Assembly: GCF_011046245.1 (NCBI RefSeq)
Contig: NZ_CP049243.1
Coordinates: 62,001 to 126,000, forward strand
DNA length: 64,000 nucleotides
Origin: Allorhizobium pseudoryzae
GTDB lineage: Bacteria; Pseudomonadota; Alphaproteobacteria; Rhizobiales; Rhizobiaceae
Direction of reading: 5' to 3'
The notes under the pieces were generated by a model that had not been told where the DNA came from, searched no databases, and saw only the letters and a list, made by a program, of their open reading frames with translations. This document shows positions 1 to 6,986 of this stretch, piece after piece; position 1 is the stretch's first letter, and every line of letters begins with the position of its first letter. A program made the translations under genes and the position numbers.

Positions 1-255
1 AACGGCATCTCATATGTCGTTTGTTACGCCACGGTTGGCAGTCAAAGGCTCGACCTCGCGCAGATCATGGTGACAAGCGGCTATGCATTCGCTGCCTTGA
101 AGACCGATGGTCTCCCTTATCATGCCCCCTACGCCATAGCCGAGCAGCTTGCTCAGCAAAAGAAGGCCGGCCTTTGGCAATTCTCCGACGTTCAGCATCC
201 TTCCATCCTGCTTAGTCGTGAGGCGAACCAGCGATCGAGGAGCGCCCAGCCATGA
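1..255 (+). CDS. Thermonuclease-like (SNase fold) protein, C-terminal part
   Basis: The reading frame is open from the first base, so the gene starts outside the window; only about 84 C-terminal residues are visible. The segment reading VTSGYAFAALKTDG, followed by an alanine-rich helix ending QQKKAGLWQF, matches the end of the staphylococcal-nuclease fold, in which the last helix carries a small-residue run and a terminal GLW motif. The stop codon overlaps the ATG of the next gene by four bases, so the two are probably translationally coupled. The downstream gene is another member of the same fold, making a tandem pair. The catalytic part lies outside the window, so nuclease activity cannot be judged. 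Confidence 0.6.
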   Translation, partial: NGISYVVCYATVGSQRLDLAQIMVTSGYAFAALKTDGLPYHAPYAIAEQLAQQKKAGLWQFSDVQHPSILLSREANQRSRSAQP

Positions 256-956
256 GAAGCCGCCTTTTCCTTTTTATCGCCGCAAGTTCTTTGGCCCAGC
301 CGGCGTTTGCCGCCGATCCGATCTATCAGAACTGGCACGCCCTACGCGGTCAGGCTGCGCCTCCAGTTGCTGCTGCTGTTCGGTTGCCGACGTTCAAAGG
401 CCCGGTAACCGTTGTTGACGGCCGCACGCTATGGTTCGGCACGCTTGGCAATGGCTATAAAGTGAGGTTGGCCGGCATCGACACCTGTGAGCTTCCTCAA
501 TGGGCTTTGAACGCAAAGTGGACCAACCGGGACAAGCAACAGGCCCCTACCCCCGTTCCATGCGGTCCCTTCGCCAAGGCCTGGCTGAAAAGGACTGTCG
601 GAAACAGACCCACGACTTGCGTCGGTCTGGCCTACGCGAACGATGGGATACCCGTCGCACAATGCACGACTAACGGTGTGGATCTCGCCGCCAAAATGCT
701 GCGCGTCGGTTGGGCTCGTCTCGATTCCCCTTACATCAACGCCCAATATTACGCTTATCAGACCAACGCGATGGCCGCCCGGTATGGGATGTGGGGAACC
801 TACGCGTTGGACATGAACGAATGGCGCCGGAAAGCCGTCGACAAGACGCTAGATCGGCATCCGATCGCCGACTTCAATCTATTGGCCGAGAGGAAAAGCG
901 AGATCTCTCCTCCTTTTGCTGATGCGCGAAACAAGCCGAAGAGGACAGACCGATAG
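252..956 (+). CDS. Exported thermonuclease-like (SNase domain) protein
   Basis: 234 residues. An N-terminal signal peptide is clear: a basic start, a hydrophobic core and a likely cleavage after QPAFA near residue 20. The mature part contains VVDGRTLWFG and VRLAGIDTCELPQ, which match the SNase motifs around the catalytic Arg and Glu (V-R-L-x-G-I-D-x-x-E). The usual calcium-binding Asp of the first motif is replaced in the R-T-L-W stretch, so catalysis is uncertain. The C-terminal helix ARYGMWGTYALD corresponds to the family's final GLW region. The start overlaps the previous SNase-like gene by 4 bp and the stop abuts the next start. The operon of small exported and membrane proteins suggests a joint envelope role, possibly part of a conjugative or mobile element, but no transfer gene is visible. 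Confidence 0.65.
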   Translation: MRSRLFLFIAASSLAQPAFAADPIYQNWHALRGQAAPPVAAAVRLPTFKGPVTVVDGRTLWFGTLGNGYKVRLAGIDTCELPQWALNAKWTNRDKQQAPTPVPCGPFAKAWLKRTVGNRPTTCVGLAYANDGIPVAQCTTNGVDLAAKMLRVGWARLDSPYINAQYYAYQTNAMAARYGMWGTYALDMNEWRRKAVDKTLDRHPIADFNLLAERKSEISPPFADARNKPKRTDR

Positions 957-1349
957 TTGCCAGACCTCGCACATATTGCGACCTCTCTCGCAACGGATCC
1001 CTTGGCTGGCTTGCTGCTTGCCATCGCCCTCATAATCCCGGCGCAGAGACTCTGGTGGATCCACGCGCTACTAGCGGCCTTCCTTCTCATCCTGTCGCTG
1101 GCTTTCCACGACAAGCGTCACTTGTCCTTCGACAGCTATCTGGTCGGGCTCCTAGCCTTCGCCGCGGTTTCTCGGGACATTCCCAATCAGCCACTGCTCT
1201 ATCGCATCGGCATTTCCTGGTTTGCGTGCTTCGCGCTGATCTCGGCCGTCATCTACGCCGCAGGCGAACGCATCCAGCACAGGACTCCGCTCGAAAGACC
1301 TTTTTCCGAGCCGGCAATTTCAGCAGCATTGATCAAGAGGGACACCTGA
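957..1349 (+). CDS. Small membrane protein of unknown function
   Basis: 130 residues starting at TTG directly after the stop of the SNase-like gene. Three hydrophobic stretches are visible: residues about 14-30 (PLAGLLLAIALIIPA), 32-50 (LWWIHALLAAFLLILSLAF) and 85-105 (ISWFACFALISAVIYAA). It therefore looks like an inner-membrane protein with two or three spans and a short polar tail. I do not recognise the family. Its reality is supported by contiguity with the flanking genes: the next ATG follows two bases after the end of this gene, typical of an operon. Confidence 0.6.
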   Translation: MPDLAHIATSLATDPLAGLLLAIALIIPAQRLWWIHALLAAFLLILSLAFHDKRHLSFDSYLVGLLAFAAVSRDIPNQPLLYRIGISWFACFALISAVIYAAGERIQHRTPLERPFSEPAISAALIKRDT

Positions 1350-1350
1350 T

Positions 1351-1938
1351 ATGAAACCAGTGTTTTTTGCCGTGGCCGGTCTCGCGGCTCTTGCCATCTC
1401 TCCAGCATCTGCCAAGGCCGAGGATGCCACATGGGGTTGCCAGATCCTCTTGTGCGCAGCCTCACAAAGCCCGTCTTGGCATGGCGTCCCCTACTGCGTT
1501 CCCCCGATGAAAAGGCTCGTATCAGCTATGGCGAAGCCCGGCTTCTCCTGGCCGATCTGCCATGAAGCAAAAGCCGGAAAACCGGGCTATGAACCTTACG
1601 AGGAATGCCCTGCCGGCATGACCGCCGTTTCCTCCCGCACCGATGGGGATCGGCCGTTCTTGGGCCGTGACGACAATGATCAGTGCACGAAGACCGTCAA
1701 CCAGTGCAGCAACCGTGCCGCCTTCCGTACCCAATTTGGTGACAGCCAAGAAAACGAGCGCAAGGGTGTCACGATCCGGCAGATCAACCAGAACAACGAC
1801 AATGATGTTTTCAACCGAGACAATGGCTGCATGGTGCAGATTACTCAGCCCCGCCCTCGCCGCGCGGATCCTTATTATTTCGACATTCCGAACGATAAGG
1901 GCGTCAATCAGCGCGCTTGGTTCAACCTGAATGACTGA
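1351..1938 (+). CDS. Exported cysteine-containing protein of unknown function
   Basis: 195 residues with a signal peptide (hydrophobic residues about 4-18, cleavage probably near SPASAKA). The mature protein is rich in Cys, Trp and Pro: WGCQILLCAA, GVPYCVPPMKRL, SWPICHEAKAG and YEECPAGM, with further Cys at about 113, 120 and 161. Even spacing of Cys suggests disulfides in the periplasm. Similar WGC-x4-LCA proteins occur, as I recall, near transfer genes on alpha-proteobacterial mobile elements, but I cannot confirm that here and no transfer gene is in view. It starts two bases after the previous gene and its stop touches the next start, so it belongs to the same operon. Confidence 0.6.
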   Translation: MKPVFFAVAGLAALAISPASAKAEDATWGCQILLCAASQSPSWHGVPYCVPPMKRLVSAMAKPGFSWPICHEAKAGKPGYEPYEECPAGMTAVSSRTDGDRPFLGRDDNDQCTKTVNQCSNRAAFRTQFGDSQENERKGVTIRQINQNNDNDVFNRDNGCMVQITQPRPRRADPYYFDIPNDKGVNQRAWFNLND

Positions 1939-2370
1939 GTGGATGACATGAACAGCAACATTCTCATCGTAGCAGCCGCAGGTATTGGCATTCTCGCCGG
2001 TGCTGGAGGTACTTATCTCATCATGCCGGAGCCAGAGCCGGTTGTTCGGGCCCCTACTGATGCGGAGATCGCGGCCCTTATCGCAGCCAATCCCTCCCTA
2101 ATTCCCGAACCTCCGGCCCCTGTGCTTGAAATACCGACAGAAGAGGAAGCTCTAGCCGCATACCGCAAGGCTTATGCCCGCAATCCTCTGAGGACCGGCC
2201 GCGGTGAAGCCGATGTAACCCTTGCTTTGGGAGAGTGTGACGAGAACGCCAGCGGTCCAGGCGTATCATGCGTTGCGGCCATCAAGAGGAATGCAAACGC
2301 AGCTCCTCTCGATCGCGTTATTGGATTTGCCAAGTCTTCATCCGGCGAATGGGTTGCCACCAACTACTGA
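1939..2370 (+). CDS. Membrane-anchored small protein of unknown function
   Basis: 143 residues from a GTG immediately after the preceding stop (an ATG three codons later, at 1948, is an alternative). Residues about 7-28 form one hydrophobic span (ILIVAAAGIGILAGAGGTYLI). A Pro/Glu-rich linker (PEPEPVVRAP, IPEPPAPVLEIP) follows, then a small C-terminal domain with two Cys (LGECDENASGPGVSCVAAI). The layout fits a signal-anchored periplasmic protein whose linker crosses the periplasm. Family not recognised. It is the last gene of the five-gene + strand operon; the next gene runs the other way. Confidence 0.55.
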   Translation: MDDMNSNILIVAAAGIGILAGAGGTYLIMPEPEPVVRAPTDAEIAALIAANPSLIPEPPAPVLEIPTEEEALAAYRKAYARNPLRTGRGEADVTLALGECDENASGPGVSCVAAIKRNANAAPLDRVIGFAKSSSGEWVATNY

Positions 2371-2396
2371 TTTCAGGGCCAGATGCCTGTTGATCA

Positions 2397-2678
2397 TCAA
2401 TGCCCCGATAGTGAGATGGAGCCTGAAAGAAGAAGCTCCATTTCCTCAGGGTTTAGGCTCCCCTTGGAGGCAATTAGGTACCCCGCTATGTAAAGTAGCT
2501 TCTGATCTCTCTCATCCTGATCTGACGGCGCGTGCCTGATGATTTCCATACGTGCATTCGCTTCTTGATCCATGTCAGCGCCGCCCTCGCCGTTGACGGC
2601 TGCCAGGTAGACGGCTCGGTGACGTTCGACCTTCACGGACAATGGCTCGTTGGTTTGCAGCTCAAGCTCTTCTGTCAT
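2397..2678 (-). CDS. Small hypothetical protein
   Basis: 93 residues when started at the ATG at 2678, which is preceded by a purine-rich GAGAGGGAAAG ribosome-binding site. A longer frame reaching to 2795 exists, but its added N-terminus is low-complexity and runs through the inverted-repeat region, so the internal start is preferred. The protein is soluble and acidic (EELELQTNEPLSVKVERH, ADMDQEANARMEIIRHA) and partly helical. No domain recognised. It is transcribed convergently toward the exported-protein operon and divergently from the Gabija-like pair. Confidence 0.45.
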   Translation of the reverse strand: MTEELELQTNEPLSVKVERHRAVYLAAVNGEGGADMDQEANARMEIIRHAPSDQDERDQKLLYIAGYLIASKGSLNPEEMELLLSGSISLSGH

Positions 2679-2791
2679 CTTTCCCTCTCCACAAGCGCAA
2701 GCGATCACTCCTTGGCCTCCCGAAAATCGAAGGGAGGGCAGGAGCCCCGCTCCTGCTCCCGAGCTCGTGCGGAACAGCAGGAGAGAGGGGG

Positions 2792-2908
2792 ACAAGCGCT
2801 AAACCGGAGGGGGATCACCCACCCGGAGGGCCGAGACGGATTTCAGGGAAATGCGGCCGGTGCTGCAGGCCGCAGGCCGAAGCATGGGGAGACCGGTTTA
2901 GTGCTTGT
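2792..2908. repeat. 16-bp inverted repeat upstream of the Gabija-like pair
   Basis: ACAAGCGCTAAACCGG at 2792-2807 is the reverse complement, with one mismatch, of CCGGTTTAGTGCTTGT at 2893-2908. Both arms are flanked on the outside by G-rich gagagaggggg / gggggagagagg runs, which repeat in the same orientation. Between the arms are two direct copies of CCGGAGGG and a CGGCC-rich core. The element lies in the gap between the minus-strand small gene and the plus-strand Gabija-like operon. It could be a regulator-binding site, a recombination or transfer site, or an RNA hairpin in a leader. The sequence alone does not decide. Confidence 0.6.
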
Positions 2909-3031
2909 GGGGGAGAGAGGGCAGAGCGCCTTTCTCCCCTCTCAGTGCGTTGATTTAAGTCGTCTTTTGGTCCGATGTGTTGCTGACAGCTTGATGCGCG
3001 TCCGATACCTTTGCACTGGATGGGGGGTGCC

Positions 3032-4846
3032 ATGGAGATAGCTAGCTTAAAGATCGAGAATTTCCGGGGCGTGCGGAACGGCTCAATCCGCTTCTCGCCG
3101 CACACAGTGCTTGTCGGCGCGAATAACTGCGGCAAGACTACGGTTATCGAGGCGCTGGCTCTCTTGTTCGGCCGCGACCGGATGATCCGCACTTTAACCG
3201 AGCATGACTTTCACGGCAGCAATCCGCAGCCAGCAGATCGGATTCGATTGATCGCAACGGTGATCGGGTTCCACGAAGATGATCCGGCCCAGCATCCAGA
3301 CTGGTTCCGGGACGATAGGGGCATCGTTAAATGGTGGGACGCGGCTACCGGCGCAGTGCATCCCGCACGCAATAGTCCAGCTTGGAAGCTCGCCTGCCAG
3401 ATTGCCTTTTCGGCGCGGTTTCATAGGCCTTCACTTGAGGTAGAAACGCTGCGGTATTTTCACGATGACGACAGTGTCGGCGACGTGTTTGACGACGAAA
3501 CGGCGACCCCGCTTCCCGCCCGATTGATCCGCGAACTTGGCTTCTTTTTCGTGCCGGCGGCGCGGACGTGGGACCGGACCGTGACGTTTGGCTCAGAGCT
3601 ATTCCGCCGCGTAGTAGCGGCGGGCGGCGGCCAGCCTTCTGAGTCGGTCCTCGCCGAGCGCGACCGTTTGCGTAACCCACAAGCGACGCTAGAAGAGGAC
3701 GAAAGGCTCTCTCCAATCGTCGAACGGCTCAATCAAGAGCTCAGTGGCTTCTTTCGGACGAACCCGACCTTGCATTTGCGGGTGACCCCCACTGATTCTG
3801 ACGGGCTGCTCGAATCCGTTGTCTCGCACTACGCCCATAACGGGGCCGACCTACCGCTCCCCGCGAAGCGGCATGGCAGCGGACTCCTGTCACTGCAGCA
3901 TCTGTTGTTGCTGTTGCAGTTCGGGCGGCTGCGGGTCGAGGTTGACGAGAACTTTTGGATGGCGTTGGAAGAGCCCGAATTGCATGTCCCACCGGCGTTG
4001 CAGCGTAGGCTGGTACATCGGATCCAGTCTCTATCACGTCAGACCTTGGTATCGACCCACTCACCGATGGTTGCTGCGCTGGCAGACCCAAGCGGCGTCG
4101 CGGTGTTGCGCAACGAAGGTGGCGTTTTAACTTCAGTGCCGCTTCTGCAATCGGCCTTGTCAGCTGACACGCCTAATAGTGTCCGCAAGCTGTTCCAGGT
4201 GAATCGCGTCGAGACAATTGCGGCGATCATGCACGACTTCGTTCTGATCCCCGAGGGGAGAACCGATTATGAATGGCTGGGTCTGCTCGTCCGAGCCGTT
4301 GACCTTCATCAGAGCTGGGCTGCGGCCGATGAATGCCGGTTCGACGCCTTCGTCGGCGTGATACCGACCCACGACGGATCTGTGGTGCGAACGGTGGCGG
4401 CGATGTCTCCGCTTCACCCTCGCGTGGTCGCGCTGGTTGATGGCGACCAAGAAGGCATGGGTTATGCAAATGCTCTCGCCGTAGCGGGCGCTCCGAATTC
4501 GGGGGTCATTTTGCGATGGGCCGACGGTCAGATGCTCGAGGACGTGATCGGCTGGATCATCGATGCCGACGCGGCTGCCTGTCTCTCGACTATTTCTATT
4601 GATAACCCTCCCGCAAATGTCGGTGATCTCGTCGCGCGCCTCAAGGACGATGTGCGAGCGACAGGCGGACTCAAGAAGGACAGTTCGAGCTACGAAGCGG
4701 TCGCGGGGGCGATCGGCGCAAACGAAGCATGTTGCGCTCGAGCGCGATTGCTTCTCAACGCGATCACTGAGGTCGCTCAGGGTAACGATAATCCGCTGTT
4801 CGTGGCGGATCCACACTATCCGACCATCAAGGTCTTCGCGCCGTGA
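3032..4846 (+). CDS. gajA: Gabija GajA-like OLD-family ATPase/TOPRIM nuclease
   Basis: 604 residues from the ATG at 3032, chosen because it has a G-rich Shine-Dalgarno and gives the usual OLD start MEIASLKIENFRG; a TTG at 3011 is in frame upstream. The N-terminal half is an ABC-type ATPase: Walker A GANNCGKTT at about 29-37, Walker B region MALEEPELHVPP and H-loop STHSPMV. The C-terminal half is a TOPRIM domain with the conserved Glu in IPEGRTDYEW (about E408) and the Asp pair in LVDGDQEG (about D470/D472). In Gabija, GajA is a nucleotide-regulated DNA-nicking enzyme that assembles with GajB to block phage. The helicase gene directly downstream overlaps by 4 bp, supporting that assignment over a lone OLD nuclease. 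The pair should be checked against other OLD-helicase families. Confidence 0.8.
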   Translation: MEIASLKIENFRGVRNGSIRFSPHTVLVGANNCGKTTVIEALALLFGRDRMIRTLTEHDFHGSNPQPADRIRLIATVIGFHEDDPAQHPDWFRDDRGIVKWWDAATGAVHPARNSPAWKLACQIAFSARFHRPSLEVETLRYFHDDDSVGDVFDDETATPLPARLIRELGFFFVPAARTWDRTVTFGSELFRRVVAAGGGQPSESVLAERDRLRNPQATLEEDERLSPIVERLNQELSGFFRTNPTLHLRVTPTDSDGLLESVVSHYAHNGADLPLPAKRHGSGLLSLQHLLLLLQFGRLRVEVDENFWMALEEPELHVPPALQRRLVHRIQSLSRQTLVSTHSPMVAALADPSGVAVLRNEGGVLTSVPLLQSALSADTPNSVRKLFQVNRVETIAAIMHDFVLIPEGRTDYEWLGLLVRAVDLHQSWAAADECRFDAFVGVIPTHDGSVVRTVAAMSPLHPRVVALVDGDQEGMGYANALAVAGAPNSGVILRWADGQMLEDVIGWIIDADAAACLSTISIDNPPANVGDLVARLKDDVRATGGLKKDSSSYEAVAGAIGANEACCARARLLLNAITEVAQGNDNPLFVADPHYPTIKVFAP

Positions 4847-6111
4847 CCGTTCAAGCTGTCGAAGGGGGAGCCGGCTGCGGAAAGACACATCGGCTGATGG
4901 CCATGCTGGCTGAACGACTTGAGACCCACCCCTTAGAGGACGGGCAACGTGTTCTCGCGCTCACCTTCATGCACGGGTCGCGGCGGCGCCTATCCGAGCG
5001 GCTTCGTTCGGTCGCCAACCTTCGCGGACGCGTGGAGTGTTGTACGATCGACGCCTTTGCGTGGCACATCTATCGCCGGTGGCGGGGACTGGCAGGCGCG
5101 CTCGCCATCGCCCCTGCAACCGAAGGCGATTTTGATCGAGTCTGCGACGCAGCCGGATTGCTGCTGGAGCAGTCTCAAGTTTGCGGTTGGGTCGCGGCGA
5201 GTTTCCCTATTGTGCTAGTCGATGAAGGTCAGGATCTCAAGCCGGAGCGTCTGCGCATGCTCAAGGCGGTCGCGGGGGCCGTCCATGCGCTGATTGCCGC
5301 GGACGAGTTTCAGTGCTTGGATCAGGCACTCCGCCCGAACCCACTGGTCGCATGGCTGCAAGAGGACGCAGAACCGGAAAGATTGGTGCAGGTACGTCGC
5401 ACGAATGCCGCGGGTCTGCTAGCTGCAGCGACCGCCGTTCGCGCTGGAAATGCGCCGGTGAACGGTGTTGGGTTCAAGTTGCTGCCGCCTGGCGTCAGCG
5501 TGCCGCTAGCCGCGACGTTTCTCGCCAATGCTATCGCCTGGCGGCAGGGCGGCGATGTTGCGGTAATCACGCCGGCGCTCCAAGGCGGCTTCGCAACGTC
5601 AGTTGTCGCTCGGCTGGCTGAGGGCCCGTGTGGCAAACGTAACAACGGGCCTTACACCGTTCATTGGGAGGGCAACGACCGCGACGAGGCGCAGGCGATT
5701 ATCGCAGGTCTCGATCTTGCGGCCGAGGTTCCGGCGGCGGTGGCCTGCGCAGCGCTGCGGGCTATGCCGCGAAATGTACCCGTGCGTGCAGCCTTGTCGT
5801 GGATCGAAAACCAGATCCACGCCTGCGGAAGGACAGATTTCACCCGTGCAGAGATCGAGGCCGTGATTGCACGGCAGGTCTCGCTACGACGGCAGCATGG
5901 TGGCGGCGCGTCACATCAACTGACGGCGATGACGGTGCAGCAAGCCAAGAACAGGGAGTTCGAGGGCGTCGTGATCATCTGGCCCTATCAGGTAGGCGGC
6001 GACGCTGAACACAAGCGTCGCCTGCTCTACAATGCGATCACCCGGGCAAAGCGATGGTGTAATGTCATCGTCCAGGGGCAGGATATTCTCGCCGCCGCGC
6101 CGTTCGCCTGA
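4843..6111 (+). CDS. gajB: Gabija GajB-like UvrD/REP-family helicase
   Basis: 422 residues starting at a GTG that overlaps the GajA-like stop. Superfamily 1 motifs run in order: Walker A GGAGCGKT (8-15), motif Ia LTFMHGSRRRL, motif Ic CTIDAF, motif II VDEGQD (D127-E128-x-Q130), motif III AADEFQCLD, motif IV-like VRRTN, motif V MTVQQAKNREFEGVVI and motif VI RLLYNAITRAKRW. It is shorter than housekeeping UvrD (about 700) and in the range of GajB proteins (about 500 or less). In Gabija, GajB senses or hydrolyses NTPs and joins GajA in a large complex. The tight coupling to a class 2 OLD gene is the main evidence for the system. The coding sequence ends 72 bp before the convergent resolvase. Confidence 0.8.
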   Translation: MTVQAVEGGAGCGKTHRLMAMLAERLETHPLEDGQRVLALTFMHGSRRRLSERLRSVANLRGRVECCTIDAFAWHIYRRWRGLAGALAIAPATEGDFDRVCDAAGLLLEQSQVCGWVAASFPIVLVDEGQDLKPERLRMLKAVAGAVHALIAADEFQCLDQALRPNPLVAWLQEDAEPERLVQVRRTNAAGLLAAATAVRAGNAPVNGVGFKLLPPGVSVPLAATFLANAIAWRQGGDVAVITPALQGGFATSVVARLAEGPCGKRNNGPYTVHWEGNDRDEAQAIIAGLDLAAEVPAAVACAALRAMPRNVPVRAALSWIENQIHACGRTDFTRAEIEAVIARQVSLRRQHGGGASHQLTAMTVQQAKNREFEGVVIIWPYQVGGDAEHKRRLLYNAITRAKRWCNVIVQGQDILAAAPFA

Positions 6112-6183
6112 ACGCTGGAAGCAGTTTGGCTGCCTTGGCGAGAGCGCAGATGACGGAACGTTGAACCCGTCTCCGAGCTTGTC

Positions 6184-6738
6184 CTACGAGGCTGCAGTTT
6201 CTCTGAGGGCACGATATACGCTCGCCCGGCCGATGTTCAGCGTCTTTGCAATCTCTGTTGGTCCCATCCCGTCGGATTTAAGCCGGCGGATCTCAGCAAT
6301 ATCAACATGGGGCTTCCTGCCTTTGTAGACTCCTCTGCTCTTTGCTGCAGCGATGCCTTCCATCTGTCGTTCTCTACGAAGGTTCGTCTCGAACTCAGCA
6401 AACACCCCGAGCATATCAAGGAAAGCTTTGCCGGCCGCCGAGCTGGTGTCGATCGGCTGTTCCGTCGCCTTCAGCGTCACCCCCTTTTGCTTGAGCAGCC
6501 GTACGATGTCCTGCAGATCCCCGACTGAGCGCGCCAGCCGATCGACCCGCGTCACAACCAGGCTGTCGCCGTCGCGCATAAATTCAAGAAGCGTGTTAAG
6601 CTCCTTCCGATCATGCTTGCTCGATCCGGATTTCTTTTCGGCCCGGATGACCGTGCACCCGGCCGCCTTCAAAGCCGCCTCTTGAATCGCTAGATCCTGA
6701 TCGATGGTGCTGACCCGCGCATACCCGTAAATTGCCAT
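6184..6738 (-). CDS. Serine recombinase, resolvase/invertase family
   Basis: 184 residues from the ATG at 6738 (another ATG lies four codons upstream at 6750). The catalytic domain begins YGYARVSTIDQDLAIQ with nucleophile Ser10, followed by the usual RxxLNTLLEFMRDGD region, VTRVDRLARSV and FAEFETNLRRERQ along the dimer helix. The C-terminus GMGPTEIAKTLNIGRASVYRAL is the helix-turn-helix DNA-binding domain. The length is normal for Tn3-type resolvases and Pin-type invertases. It may be the accessory resolvase of a transposon that brought in the Gabija-like pair. No transposase gene is present in the visible neighbourhood, so the element may be incomplete or the gene solitary. A repeat cluster just upstream may be its res site. 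Confidence 0.9.
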   Translation of the reverse strand: MAIYGYARVSTIDQDLAIQEAALKAAGCTVIRAEKKSGSSKHDRKELNTLLEFMRDGDSLVVTRVDRLARSVGDLQDIVRLLKQKGVTLKATEQPIDTSSAAGKAFLDMLGVFAEFETNLRRERQMEGIAAAKSRGVYKGRKPHVDIAEIRRLKSDGMGPTEIAKTLNIGRASVYRALRETAAS

Positions 6739-6743
6739 GAAAC

Positions 6744-6840
6744 GTCTCATTAGGTTCTAGACCTTCTTTGGGTAGCGTCTCATATCTGCAAAATCAACCC
6801 AAATGATACACTAGTTTGCGTCTCACGGGCATTGTCTCAG
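6744..6840. promoter_or_regulatory. GTCTCA repeat cluster, candidate res site
   Basis: The hexamer GTCTCA occurs four times on the plus strand at 6744-6749, 6777-6782, 6820-6825 and 6834-6839, with offsets of 33, 43 and 14 bp. The cluster lies immediately upstream of the minus-strand resolvase and ends with AT-rich promoter-like sequence. Resolvases bind sets of subsites beside their own gene and use them both as recombination site and operator, so this is a plausible res/autoregulatory region. The repeats are mostly direct rather than in clean inverted pairs, which is a point against a canonical three-subsite res. Confidence 0.4.
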
Positions 6841-6893
6841 CAGGTATACCCTAATGGGCGGTCGGAATCTTTACGAACGCCGGTCGCCCCGAG

Positions 6894-6947
6894 ATGTCTG
6901 GTTGGGGGCTGATCGAGCCATGACGGGGAGGGGCGCCCCCCAGACAT
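6894..6947. terminator. Bulged inverted repeat downstream of the MFS gene
   Basis: ATGTCTG at 6894-6900 and GGGGGC at 6904-6909 pair with GCCCCC at 6935-6940 and CAGACAT at 6941-6947, leaving a three-base GTT bulge and a loop of about 25 nt. The element lies about 40 bp beyond the stop of the minus-strand MFS gene. It may act as a transcript end for that gene, or be the relic end of a mobile element next to the resolvase. No T-run follows, so a classic intrinsic terminator is not proven. Confidence 0.35.
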
Positions 6948-6986
6948 TGCGCCTTCGATGATCACCTTCCCAAGTCCATTGCTTCC

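Noticed and set aside
2792..2908. Inverted repeat as an origin of transfer
   Set aside because: No relaxase gene nearby and no match to a nic consensus that I recognise, so not called as oriT.
2532..3041. Plus-strand frames opposite the small minus gene and over the inverted repeat
   Set aside because: No start signal or family likeness; the repeat region would be translated as low complexity.
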